DNA of 64,000 bases from Hydrogenoanaerobacterium saccharovorans (GTDB lineage Bacteria; Bacillota; Clostridia; Oscillospirales; Ruminococcaceae). How positions within the stretch are numbered: position 1 is the stretch's first letter; every line of letters starts with the position of its first letter. The notes beneath the pieces are model-generated. The model was not told where the DNA came from, did no database searches, and worked only from the letters and a program-made list of their open reading frames with translations. Position numbers and translations under genes: made by a program. Positions 43,161-51,501 of this stretch are shown in pieces. The stretch covers positions 186,001 to 250,000 of the forward strand of contig NZ_RKRD01000001.1 of the NCBI RefSeq assembly GCF_003814745.1, written 5' to 3'.

Positions 43161-43246
43161 AAATCTTCACCTCGAAACAAAACGTAAAATAAATAGATTA
43201 ATAAAGCCAGGGCGATTAAGCCCGATAGCGCCAAAACAATTCCCAT
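43157..43246 (-). CDS. kdpF: KdpF small subunit (29 residues)
   Basis: A 29-codon frame, ATG 43246 to TGA 43157, coding MGIVLALSGLIALALLIYLF followed by YVLFRGEDL: one transmembrane helix with the KdpF ending. GGAGCTGA lies about 8 bases upstream. Its stop overlaps the kdpA start. KdpF stabilises the KdpABC complex in the membrane. It is too short for usual gene callers. Confidence 0.9.
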   Translation of the reverse strand: MGIVLALSGLIALALLIYLFYVLFRGEDL

Positions 43247-43341
43247 TTTTCGTCAGCTCCTGTAACTGTATATTTTTATGCCATTTATAAATGAGTATAA
43301 AGGGGTTTTCGGCTTCTGCGACGTTTGTTCTTTCATAAACC

Positions 43342-43374
43342 ATCATAGCAGAATCAATGGCAAGGCAGTGTCAA
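43342..43374 (-). promoter_or_regulatory. Possible kdp promoter
   Basis: On the minus strand TTGACA (43374-43369) and an extended -10 TGCTATGAT (TATGAT 43347-43342). The spacing of 21 bases is too long for an ordinary promoter, as might be expected for one dependent on an activator such as KdpE. Confidence 0.35.
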
Positions 43375-43482
43375 GAAAAAATCTTAAATATCAAGAACTT
43401 GTTAAGATATGAAAATATTGTTTTACCCTGGGAAGAGGATAATACGAAATGAAATGGAAAACCTATTCTTGAGGTGAATGGA

Positions 43483-43911
43483 ATGAAAGTAAGAGAGATT
43501 ATGTCGAAAGATATAGCCTGCGTCAATGCAAATGATACGATTGAAAGAGCAGCCCAAATGATGAAACAATACGATGTGGGTTCTGTGCCGGTATGTAGCG
43601 AAAATAAGGTAATCGGTATTGTTACCGACCGAGACATTACGCTGCGGTCTACAGCACTTGGTATCAACTCAAAAAACCAAAAAGTTAGCGAAGTGATGAG
43701 CAGCAACCCTGTAGTTGGCACCCCCGAAATGGATGTGCATGATGTTGCCAGAATTATGGGCGAAAAGCAGATACGCCGCTTGCCGATCGTTGAAAACAAC
43801 AGCTTAGTGGGTATGGTTGCGTTGGGCGATATTTCTGTAGCACCCAATCTTCAGGATAATGCAGAAGAAGCACTCAAAAACATTTCGCAATGCAACGGCG
43901 CGCAAATGTAA
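43483..43911 (+). CDS. Tandem CBS-domain protein
   Basis: 142 residues: two CBS domains, first VREIMSKDIACVNANDTIER through VIGIVTDRDITLRST, second VSEVMSSNPVVGTPEMDVHD through LVGMVALGDIS. ATG 43483 with GAGGTG ahead; an in-frame GTG at 43474 is inside that site. Such single-unit CBS proteins bind adenine nucleotides and act as energy or stress sensors; the partner is unknown. Divergent from kdpF. Confidence 0.9.
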   Translation: MKVREIMSKDIACVNANDTIERAAQMMKQYDVGSVPVCSENKVIGIVTDRDITLRSTALGINSKNQKVSEVMSSNPVVGTPEMDVHDVARIMGEKQIRRLPIVENNSLVGMVALGDISVAPNLQDNAEEALKNISQCNGAQM

Positions 43912-43966
43912 TATTACAACAGGTAAATTTAATAAAAGTGCAGTTTACTTTTTTCATCTATAATAA

Positions 43967-44000
43967 AAACAGGCGGTACAATTTTGTACCGCCTGTTTAT
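43967..44000 (+). terminator. Bidirectional terminator
   Basis: AAACAGGCGGTACA / TGTACCGCCTGTTT hairpin between the convergent CBS and siroheme-protein genes. Confidence 0.85.
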
Positions 44001-44010
44001 GTATGTTTGG

Positions 44011-44925
44011 TTATTTTATTTTTAGAATTTCGTTTTTCTGTATCATTAATTCATCGGATAATAAAATCTTTACGGCTTCTTCCATACCCATTCGCTCAAT
44101 GGTAGTGCCAAACCGTTCGCCCATAATACCCCTGCTTTTATAAAATAAAATTGCTTTTTCGGTCATGTTCAGTACCTCATCTGTTGAAAATAGCTTATTT
44201 AATGGGGTGCCAATGCGAATTTGTTTGCCCCAACGCCCGCCGATATAAACTTTGTACATGGTTTCATTCTGGCTAACTGCGTTGAATGGGCATTTTTTTT
44301 GGCATCTTCCGCAGTTGTTGCAAACATTGCGGTCAATCGCAATCACATCGTCGGTAAGTTCAGCAGCGTGCATAGGGCATGCCTCAGCAACCAGGCATTT
44401 TTTGCAATGTCTGCACAGCTCTGCCTGTATCTTGGGTACGCGTTGGCCAACAATCCCAAGGTCGTTTAAATCCGGCTTAATGCAGTTGTTGGGGCAGCCC
44501 CCCACCCCAATTTTAAATTTGTGCGGCAGGGCTACATCCCTGTACCCTTCGTAAAAACGCATATGAATTTCTTTTGCCAACGCTTGCGTATCGTACAAGC
44601 CAAAAACACAGGTGGTGCCTTTGCAAGAAACAATGGGGCGCACTTTGGCACCGGTGCCGCCCGTTACCATATTTTCTTGAGCAATATAATCTTGAAAGTT
44701 CTCGATATTCGAATAATCTATTCCGGGCAATTCTACTGTCAGGCGAGAGGTAAACGCTACTGTTCCGTTGCCGAATTTTTCTGCCGCCTCGCTTAAATTT
44801 TTTAATTGTTTTGCATTTAATACACCGTTTTCGGTAATCACTCTGCCGGAGAATTGCTCGGTGTTTCGGTTTAGTAAAAAACCCATTCCTTTTACGCGCT
44901 TCATATCTTGAGGGTTGATTGCCAT
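44011..44925 (-). CDS. Sulfite/nitrite reductase-like siroheme Fe-S protein
   Basis: 304 residues. The ferredoxin-like half and the siroheme-[4Fe-4S] domain carry the Cys motif SCKGTTCVFGLYDT and GGCPNNCIKPDLNDLG. Two ferredoxin clusters follow: CRHCKKCLVAEACP and CNNCGRCQKKCP. This resembles the small clostridial sulfite-reductase-like proteins (AsrC or Fsr C-terminal half); the reduced substrate is unknown. GGAGG lies ahead of ATG. It is divergent from a LysR gene, which probably regulates it. No asrA or asrB partner is nearby. Confidence 0.87.
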   Translation of the reverse strand: MAINPQDMKRVKGMGFLLNRNTEQFSGRVITENGVLNAKQLKNLSEAAEKFGNGTVAFTSRLTVELPGIDYSNIENFQDYIAQENMVTGGTGAKVRPIVSCKGTTCVFGLYDTQALAKEIHMRFYEGYRDVALPHKFKIGVGGCPNNCIKPDLNDLGIVGQRVPKIQAELCRHCKKCLVAEACPMHAAELTDDVIAIDRNVCNNCGRCQKKCPFNAVSQNETMYKVYIGGRWGKQIRIGTPLNKLFSTDEVLNMTEKAILFYKSRGIMGERFGTTIERMGMEEAVKILLSDELMIQKNEILKIK

Positions 44926-45009
44926 TTTATATTTCCTCCATCTATTTAAATTTTTAATAATAAGGTTGTATTATAATAGTAAAATACCTATAACAAAGGT
45001 TGTGAAAAT

Positions 45010-45882
45010 ATGACAATCCGCCATATGCAGATTTTTATTGCAGTTGCAAAATATAATAACATGAGCGTAGCAGCCAAAAAGCTATACATATCGCAGCCAA
45101 CCGTAAGCCAGGTGATTGCCGAAATTGAAGAGAATTACGGTATAAAATTGTTTGAACGCCTTGCCAAAAAGCTTTACATCACCGATGCAGGCAAGCAGCT
45201 GCTTGGGTATGCACGTAGCATGGTTGCTTTGTTTGATGAAATGCAGCACAGCATGAACGATGCGGCAGAGCAAAAAACCATAAAGGTGGGTGCCACCATT
45301 ACCGTGGGGAGCTGTGTATTAACCGAGATTGTAAACCGTGTTGAAGCCAAGCAGCCCCGCATGGGTGTACAGGTGGTGATTGATAACACTGCTGTGATTG
45401 AACATATGATTTTAAACAGCGAACTGGATGTTGCGGTTGTGGAGGGTACCATCAAAAGCAAAGATATTATTGTAAAGCCCGCAATTAACGATGAATTGGT
45501 GCTTGTATGCGGCATCAACCATCCGTTTAACGGCAAAGACATGCTTTTGCTTAAGGACTTGGACGGGCAGCCTTTTGTTTTGCGCGAAAAAGGCAGCGGT
45601 ACGCGCGAGCAGTTTGAAAAATGCCTTGAGAGCGCAGGCATAAACATTTATACCAAGTGGAGTTGCCACAGCTCGGATGCTGTTTTAAGCGCGGTTATGG
45701 GCGGGCAAGGGCTTACAGTGATTTCAAAGCTATTGGTAGATGAATTGGTTCATCAAGGCAAGCTGCATATCATACACCTGGAGGATGCACGATTTGACCG
45801 CACTTTTAATTTAATTTACCATAAGAATAAATTTTTGTCCCAAGCCATAAACTGTTTTATAGACGAGGTGATACACAACTGA
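45010..45882 (+). CDS. LysR-family transcriptional regulator
   Basis: 290 residues. N-terminal winged HTH: MTIRHMQIFIAVAKYNNMSV, KKLYISQPTVSQVIAEIEE (recognition helix). Effector-binding periplasmic-like domain from about 90, with KVGATITVGSCVLTEIV and FVLREKGSGTREQFEKC typical of the CysL/CbbR branch. Divergent from the siroheme protein gene with only 84 bases between starts, the classical LysR arrangement. Start has AAAGGTTG upstream. Confidence 0.92.
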   Translation: MTIRHMQIFIAVAKYNNMSVAAKKLYISQPTVSQVIAEIEENYGIKLFERLAKKLYITDAGKQLLGYARSMVALFDEMQHSMNDAAEQKTIKVGATITVGSCVLTEIVNRVEAKQPRMGVQVVIDNTAVIEHMILNSELDVAVVEGTIKSKDIIVKPAINDELVLVCGINHPFNGKDMLLLKDLDGQPFVLREKGSGTREQFEKCLESAGINIYTKWSCHSSDAVLSAVMGGQGLTVISKLLVDELVHQGKLHIIHLEDARFDRTFNLIYHKNKFLSQAINCFIDEVIHN

Positions 45883-45954
45883 CGCAAACTGTTTTTATTA
45901 TACGATGTTCGTCTGCAAGTGTAAAATAGTTTGTTTTGATAAGATGCATAGAGA

Positions 45955-45989
45955 AATGCCTATCATGTTTAAAACATGATAGGCATTCA
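45955..45989. terminator. Hairpin between convergent LysR and MATE genes
   Basis: AATGCCTATCATG TTTAAAA CATGATAGGCATT, a perfect 13-base stem. No strong T-tract, so termination is likely but not certain. Confidence 0.6.
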
Positions 45990-46018
45990 GTATGTTTAAG
46001 AGTGAGGTGCTAATTGCA

Positions 46019-47395
46019 TCATGCGAATTCAAGCTTGAGCCTGTTAAGATATTTTGTAAACACAATGTGTGTTACTACAACCGATATAAGATTGGAGATT
46101 GCCTCTGCTGCGTAGATACCCCATACTCCGGTGAAGATGGGCAAAATAAATGCAAGCGGCAAAAGCAACAGCACTTTGCGCAAAATACCAAAGAAAAACG
46201 AATAACGTGTGTTGCCCATAGCAATAAACGAGTTTTGATTGACCATCTGCATCCCCAAAACAAAAACGGTAGAGTACATCAGGCGCATAGTTACCACTGT
46301 CATGCGGATAAGTTCTTGGTCGGTTGTAAATGCCAAAGCAATGTACTTTGGTAAAAACACCATTGCAGCCCACATCACTACGGCACAGGTAATACTGCAT
46401 ATACGGGCATAGTGGATGGTTTGGCGGATACGCGGATAATTGCGCGCCCCCATGTTGTAGCTTATAATGGGTTGGGCACCCTGTACAATGCCTTTGAGCG
46501 GCATAAAAAAGATTTGCCCCACACTTGATAAAATTGCCATAGAGGCGATGTGCAGGTCGCCCGCTGTACCCCCGTACTGCCGCAGAAGACGGTTTAAGGC
46601 AATTACCACAATACTTTCGTTAATCAAAAAAGTAAACATAGATACACCCAATGCACAGCTGGATTTAACGATATTCCAATCAAGGCGCATATCGCGCAGG
46701 GTGATATTCAATTTGGATTTTTTGGAGCACAGGAACCCCACCACCCAGATTGCAGACACAAACTGCGAGATGACGGTTGCCACAGCGGCACCGACGATAC
46801 CCATATCAAACACATAGATGAAAATAGGGTCGAGCACCACATTGAGCACCGCGCCAATTACTACAGTAGCCATGCCCATACCTGCGTAACCCTGCGCATT
46901 GATAAAAGAATTCAGCCCCAGTGCAAGCTGAACAAATACCGTGCCAACCAAATAAACCCCTAGGTAATCCGAGGCATACGGCAAGGTTGCTTCGCTTGCA
47001 CCAAATGCCATGAGCATAGGGTCTTTCCAAATAATACACACCACCGTGAGTACCGCGCCGATGATCAGAAGCATCGAAAAGGCGTTGCCCAAATAAAGCT
47101 GCGCCTCTTTTTTATCGCCTGCACCTAGGCGGATGGAAGCAAGAGGCGCGCCGCCCATTCCAATCAGCGAGCTGAACGCGGTAATCATCATGATAATGGG
47201 GAAGGTAAGCCCAAGCCCGCTGAGAGCCGTTGTGCCTACACCCGGCATACGCCCGATGTACATACGGTCTACAATGCTGTATGCAGCGTTCACCAACTGT
47301 GCTACTGTGACCGGTATGGTAAGTCTTAGTAAAAGCGGAAGAATTTCAGCATGGGCGAGTTTCTCGCTCATATCGGTTTTATTATTGAGTTTCAA
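46019..47395 (-). CDS. MATE-family multidrug/sodium antiporter
   Basis: 458 residues with 12 transmembrane helices in two halves. N-half: LPLLLRLTIPVTVAQLVNAAYSIVDRMYIGR, then GLTFPIIM and MGGAPLASIRLGAGD; C-half: GIVQGAQPIISYNMGARNY. The start is TTG at 47395 with AAGGGG 9 bases ahead; an ATG at 47371 has no site. It expels cationic compounds in exchange for Na+ or H+; the substrate is unknown. Confidence 0.92.
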   Translation of the reverse strand: MKLNNKTDMSEKLAHAEILPLLLRLTIPVTVAQLVNAAYSIVDRMYIGRMPGVGTTALSGLGLTFPIIMMITAFSSLIGMGGAPLASIRLGAGDKKEAQLYLGNAFSMLLIIGAVLTVVCIIWKDPMLMAFGASEATLPYASDYLGVYLVGTVFVQLALGLNSFINAQGYAGMGMATVVIGAVLNVVLDPIFIYVFDMGIVGAAVATVISQFVSAIWVVGFLCSKKSKLNITLRDMRLDWNIVKSSCALGVSMFTFLINESIVVIALNRLLRQYGGTAGDLHIASMAILSSVGQIFFMPLKGIVQGAQPIISYNMGARNYPRIRQTIHYARICSITCAVVMWAAMVFLPKYIALAFTTDQELIRMTVVTMRLMYSTVFVLGMQMVNQNSFIAMGNTRYSFFFGILRKVLLLLPLAFILPIFTGVWGIYAAEAISNLISVVVTHIVFTKYLNRLKLEFA

Positions 47396-47602
47396 TCACA
47401 GAGCCCCTTATTATTAAAATTTGTCCGCTCATTATCATAAACGATTCTTTACAAAAAATCAAATAGCATATTTGTTAAAGTAAATACATATTTGGACGAA
47501 AATAACTGTGGAGGTCAATGTGATGGCGATTTTTGATATTGATTGTTAACCTGCCAGGGCATATAATGAAAGAAATTGTTATTACAGAAAGCTGGTTTAC
47601 CA

Positions 47603-48787
47603 ATGATAGATTACCTGAAACGAAGCTGGGCAGAAGTGAACCTTGATGCCTTACAATACAATGTACAGCAAATTAAAAATATACTAGAGCCCAACTGCAT
47701 GCTGCTTGGGGTGGTAAAGGCGGATGCTTACGGGCATGGCGCAACACAGGTTGCCCGCAAACTGGCAGAGTGCGGAGTTGACTGGTTTGGTGTTTCGAAT
47801 ATTGAAGAGGGGCTGGCTTTGCGCACGCATGGCTTTACGCAACCTATTTTAATTTTCGGTACAACCCCGCCCGAACTTGCCGAAACACTTGCAAAGCAGA
47901 ACATTACACAAACCGTGTATGGTTTGGAGTATGCCAAAGCATTGCAGCAGCAGGCACATGCACAGGGCGTAACCGTTAACTGCCACATTAAAGTGGATAC
48001 TGGTATGACTAGACTTGGTTTTTTGGCGGATGACAGCCATTTTGAAACTTCTTTGCAAGAAATTGAAGAGGTTGCGGGGTTTCACAACCTTACGTTGGGC
48101 GGCATCTTTACACATTTTGCAAGTGCAGATGATTACCTTGGTGATGCGGTGGAATACACCAAAGCACAGTTTGCACGCTTTACGCATATGGTTGATATTC
48201 TTCGGGAACATGGCGTAGAAGTACCCATTCGCCATTGTTGCAACAGTGCGGCTACACTCAGTTACCCCGAAATGCATCTGGATATGGTGCGCCCCGGTAT
48301 TATTTTGTACGGATTAGACCCATCCGACCAGTGTGCAGGCAAAATCAGCTTAAAACCTGTTATGTCGCTGAAATCGGTTATCGCATCGGTTAAACGCATT
48401 GATGCAGGCACACAGGTGAGTTACGGCAGAATTTACACTGCAAAACAAGATGCGCTGATTGCGGTGGTGCCCATCGGTTATGCAGACGGTTACGGGCGAA
48501 ATCTTTCCGGCAAGGCGCGGATGCTGGTAAACGGGCATTTTGCACCCGTAATCGGCAGAGTATGCATGGACCAGCTTATGGTGGATGTGACTGACTTGCC
48601 CGCTGTAAAGCGCGGCGACCCGGTAGTGATTTTCGGCGGACAAGGCGGCGAGTATCTTTCGGTTGACGAACTGGCAGAAAAATTAGGAACTGTCAATTAC
48701 GAAATTACTTGCATGCTGTCAAAACGGATACCGCGCGTCTATGTACAGGACGGCAAAGAGGTGGAAGTAGTTCATTACATCATATAA
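47603..48787 (+). CDS. alr: Alanine racemase
   Basis: 394 residues, PLP-dependent, makes D-Ala for peptidoglycan. The TIM-barrel PLP lysine lies in GVVKADAYGHGA; HIKVDTGMTRLGF and RPGIILYGLDPS are family blocks; in the C-terminal beta domain VSYGRIYTAKQ and GYADGYGR carry the second catalytic Tyr on the opposite subunit. It starts at ATG 47603 with only a weak site (AGAAAG); a TTG at 47576 is also in frame. The next gene follows at 20 bases. Confidence 0.95.
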   Translation: MIDYLKRSWAEVNLDALQYNVQQIKNILEPNCMLLGVVKADAYGHGATQVARKLAECGVDWFGVSNIEEGLALRTHGFTQPILIFGTTPPELAETLAKQNITQTVYGLEYAKALQQQAHAQGVTVNCHIKVDTGMTRLGFLADDSHFETSLQEIEEVAGFHNLTLGGIFTHFASADDYLGDAVEYTKAQFARFTHMVDILREHGVEVPIRHCCNSAATLSYPEMHLDMVRPGIILYGLDPSDQCAGKISLKPVMSLKSVIASVKRIDAGTQVSYGRIYTAKQDALIAVVPIGYADGYGRNLSGKARMLVNGHFAPVIGRVCMDQLMVDVTDLPAVKRGDPVVIFGGQGGEYLSVDELAEKLGTVNYEITCMLSKRIPRVYVQDGKEVEVVHYII

Positions 48788-48807
48788 GACAAGAGGAGAG
48801 GTTTGCA

Positions 48808-49488
48808 ATTTCAAGATTTGTGACAGACTTTAAAGTGAATAAACCCGATGATTTTATTAAATTTGTTTCTGAGGACTTCTTCGCAAAAGAAGGCTTTGAA
48901 CTTGACAAGTACAAGGGCAATGAAGTAGTGTGGCGAAAAGGCATGGGGTTGATGACAAGCCCGCAGTTTATGAAATTGGCTTATCAAAACGGCAATGTGC
49001 ATTTAGAGGCATGGATGCCTAAATTTGCACTGCCCGGCATTTATTTTGGCGAAACAGGCATTACCGGTGCTTATGGATGGGCAGTGAAAAGTGCCCTTAA
49101 AAACAGAGTGGATACCTTAATCGGTTTGCTCAATCAAGATGTAAATATCCCCGGCTACAATGCTCCGGCTGTTCAGGGTGCGCAGGGGGGGCAGGCTGCT
49201 GCACAGGCAGTGCAAACTGCACCTGTTACCATACCCGTAGCGGTGCACGACCCAAAAGGCAAGGCGACTTTGTCTTTGGTCATGGGGCTTGTGGGTTTGG
49301 TTGCATGGCTGATCCCTTTAGCAGGGTTTATCTGCGGCATTGTTGGTATCACCAGCGGTGTTGTTGGCAGAAAATCAAGCAGTAAGGGCAAAGCAACTGC
49401 CGGTTTGGTGCTCAGCATTCTATCCATAGTGTTTACAGTGGGCAATTGGCTGCTTGGCATTTTGTTTGCAGCAGCAGGCATGTTGTAA
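48808..49488 (+). CDS. Membrane protein with DUF4190-like domain, apparently starting at ATT
   Basis: 227 residues. N-terminal soluble region (FVTDFKVNKPDDFIKFVSED, GNEVVWRKGMGLMTSPQFMKL), a Gln/Ala-rich linker, then a DUF4190-type double transmembrane region (KATLSLVMGLVGLVAWLIPL ... LAGFICGIVGITSGVVG, SIVFTVGNWLLGILF). The excellent site AGGAGAGG at 48794-48801 is 6 bases before an in-frame ATT at 48808, and there is no ATG, GTG or TTG at a sensible distance; the next in-frame GTG (48820) is 18 bases away. The frame also runs open back to 48709 inside alr. Follows alr by 20 bases. Confidence 0.7.
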   Translation: MSRFVTDFKVNKPDDFIKFVSEDFFAKEGFELDKYKGNEVVWRKGMGLMTSPQFMKLAYQNGNVHLEAWMPKFALPGIYFGETGITGAYGWAVKSALKNRVDTLIGLLNQDVNIPGYNAPAVQGAQGGQAAAQAVQTAPVTIPVAVHDPKGKATLSLVMGLVGLVAWLIPLAGFICGIVGITSGVVGRKSSSKGKATAGLVLSILSIVFTVGNWLLGILFAAAGML

Positions 49489-49497
49489 AATGCAAAT

Positions 49498-49530
49498 AAA
49501 AAGGAGATGGCTTTTGCCATCTCCTTTTTT
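49498..49530 (+). terminator. Bidirectional terminator
   Basis: AAAGGAGATGGC TTTT GCCATCTCCTTTTTT between the convergent DUF4190 protein and ECF S-component genes. Confidence 0.85.
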
Positions 49531-49531
49531 G

Positions 49532-50122
49532 CTATGCTTCTTTGGGGCGCCATAACTTTTCATAAATGCCTGCTTTTGTAAGGGCTTCACGGAAGAGCGG
49601 TGCAAGTATTACCGCTACCACCACTGCAATAATGGCATTGGTGAGTGAAATACCGCCCTTGTAGGCTGCATCCACCATAACAGTTTGCCATGGGTTTCTC
49701 AAAAAGAAGAAACCACTGATGATGTTTTTGCTCGTATACAGTATGGTATACGAAATTGCACCCAAGATTGCCGCTACTGTATTGCGCTTGGTGTTTTTCG
49801 CCATTGCACCGTTGCCGTATGCAATGGTACCGCATACAAATGCCATTACAAATTTAAACACCAAGGTAAAGGGCGCAGAGGTTGCCCACTCGCTGAACAA
49901 ATCAAAAAACATCGAGCCAAGCCCTGCCGCCAAGCCGCCACGTTTGCCGCCTAAAAGCAGACCGGACAATAGGCAGAAGACGTTGCCGAAATGAATCATC
50001 GCTTTACCGATTGGTGTGGGAATTGAAATTCGAAAATTGGTTACTACATAAACGATTGCCGCCATCAGTGCGATTGAAACAATATCATACACCGTAATTT
50101 TAGATTTACTGCTTGTATTCAC
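49532..50122 (-). CDS. ECF transporter substrate-binding (S) component
   Basis: 196 residues with about six hydrophobic helices. The start is GTG 50122, with GAGGGGG ahead. Features of the ECF S-component superfamily: IALMAAIVYVVTNFRISIP, GKAMIHFGNVFCLLSGLLLG, GGLAAGLGSMFFDL with the AxxxG-type contact for the T subunit. It binds a vitamin and uses a shared energising module encoded elsewhere. The vitamin cannot be told; no riboswitch was seen upstream. Convergent with the DUF4190 protein. Confidence 0.85.
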   Translation of the reverse strand: MNTSSKSKITVYDIVSIALMAAIVYVVTNFRISIPTPIGKAMIHFGNVFCLLSGLLLGGKRGGLAAGLGSMFFDLFSEWATSAPFTLVFKFVMAFVCGTIAYGNGAMAKNTKRNTVAAILGAISYTILYTSKNIISGFFFLRNPWQTVMVDAAYKGGISLTNAIIAVVVAVILAPLFREALTKAGIYEKLWRPKEA

Positions 50123-50375
50123 TTGTGTACCCCCTCAATTATTCTGTAACATTATCTTACTGCGAGGACAGGAGAAGATGCAAAACATGGTTTTTGGGCA
50201 TATTTTCACCTGATTTTGTTCAACCTATCCAATTAAACAGAATAATTATCAATGATTAGTGTAAATAACGCGCAATATGGTGAGAGGGTAAGAGTGTGTT
50301 GTAAACTGTAAAATAAAAACATGCATAAAACAAGAGCCAAACTTTGCTGCGTAACTGTACAATTGGTAGAAAATC

Positions 50376-51296
50376 CTACCAAGCTATTTGAGTAAGAGCC
50401 AGTATGAACGGCAGAGTAAGAACCGAAAGCAAGGTGGTTGCCGAAACAACTTTTGCACAGTAGATGTAGTTGGTTTTATAGTTGTTTGCAAACATCACAA
50501 CAGAAGTGGCAGAGGGGCATGAAACTGCAATCATAAGTGCAACGCGTATTTCAGTGGCAACAGGGATAAAGCGCAGCAGTAACAGCACAGCAATGGGTAC
50601 CACTACAAGCTTTAGTAGAGCCATTGCATATACAGAGCGGTCCTTAAAAACAGACAAAATATTTGCTTGCGCTACAAAAATGCCGCAGAGTATCATAGCC
50701 AGCGGTGTGTTGAGTGCAGAAATATATTTGAGCGTTTCAAAAACAGGGAGGGGAAGTTTGACCGGAGATACAAACAGAACAACCCCAACGATAACGGCAA
50801 GGGTGCCCGGGTTCAAAAAAATCATTTTAAGCGAAATGCTGCGTTTATCGCCCGTGAGAGTATACTGCCCGTATGTCCAAATCAAAATAGTGGCAACCAC
50901 GATATGTGCCGAACCCAAGAACACACCGACACTGCCCAGCAAAGTTTGCAGCAAAGGCAGAGCCATAAAACCGTTGTTCGAAAATACAAGGCTCATCCTT
51001 TTATCGCGGTAATCGGCAACATGGCTGCGATACAGCAAGTGCCCTGCGCCAATGGGCAGAAGATGGCACAAAACTGCCAGAGGAAAAGAAATCGCAAGCA
51101 TTCCCGCGAGATTTGAATCAAACTCGCGCTGATAAGATACAACAATGGTAACAGGAGTGACGATTTTTAGCAGAAAAACCGAAATCTGCCGTGCGCCCTC
51201 ATCATCAAATAAATGCCCCTTATATACAACATACCCCACAACCATCAGCAAAAACATGATGAAAACCTGTGTACCTACCGTGATAGCGTAACTCAG
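50376..51296 (-). CDS. Auxin efflux carrier (AEC) family transporter
   Basis: About 306 residues, ten transmembrane helices: ITVGTQVFIMFLLMVVGYVV at the N-terminus, VFLLKIVTPVTIVVSY, GGAGHL-like turns and the second-half ILCGIFVAQ, then LMIAVSCPSATSVVMFANNY with the family's conserved Pro. The likely start is CTG 51296, with AAGGGGG spaced about 9 bases; the frame's only upstream ATG (51338) has no site and would place 14 hydrophilic residues ahead of the first helix. AEC proteins export or import small carboxylates; the substrate is unknown. Confidence 0.8.
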   Translation of the reverse strand: MSYAITVGTQVFIMFLLMVVGYVVYKGHLFDDEGARQISVFLLKIVTPVTIVVSYQREFDSNLAGMLAISFPLAVLCHLLPIGAGHLLYRSHVADYRDKRMSLVFSNNGFMALPLLQTLLGSVGVFLGSAHIVVATILIWTYGQYTLTGDKRSISLKMIFLNPGTLAVIVGVVLFVSPVKLPLPVFETLKYISALNTPLAMILCGIFVAQANILSVFKDRSVYAMALLKLVVVPIAVLLLLRFIPVATEIRVALMIAVSCPSATSVVMFANNYKTNYIYCAKVVSATTLLSVLTLPFILALTQIAW

Positions 51297-51501
51297 AAAA
51301 GTGCACCCCCTTTTCAGCGCAGCATATATTTCATACAATTCTATATTAATTTTGCATTGAATACAAGTAAACTGCTGCTTTTGTAAAAATGTTGGAAATA
51401 TAAGTGGTTTTTTGTCCCGTTATATGCTAAAATATTTGGTGATTTAAGGTAACATACTTACCGAATATGCACCAACTTATTTGAAACGGGGAGCTTATAA
51501 C

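Noticed and set aside
43247..43480. c-di-AMP (ydaO/yuaA) riboswitch upstream of kdp
   Set aside because: No conserved core or paired elements of that class were found in the 240 bases; KdpDE control is enough.
50123..50375. Vitamin riboswitch upstream of the ECF S component
   Set aside because: No TPP, FMN, THF or preQ1 consensus could be recognised, so the vitamin remains unknown.
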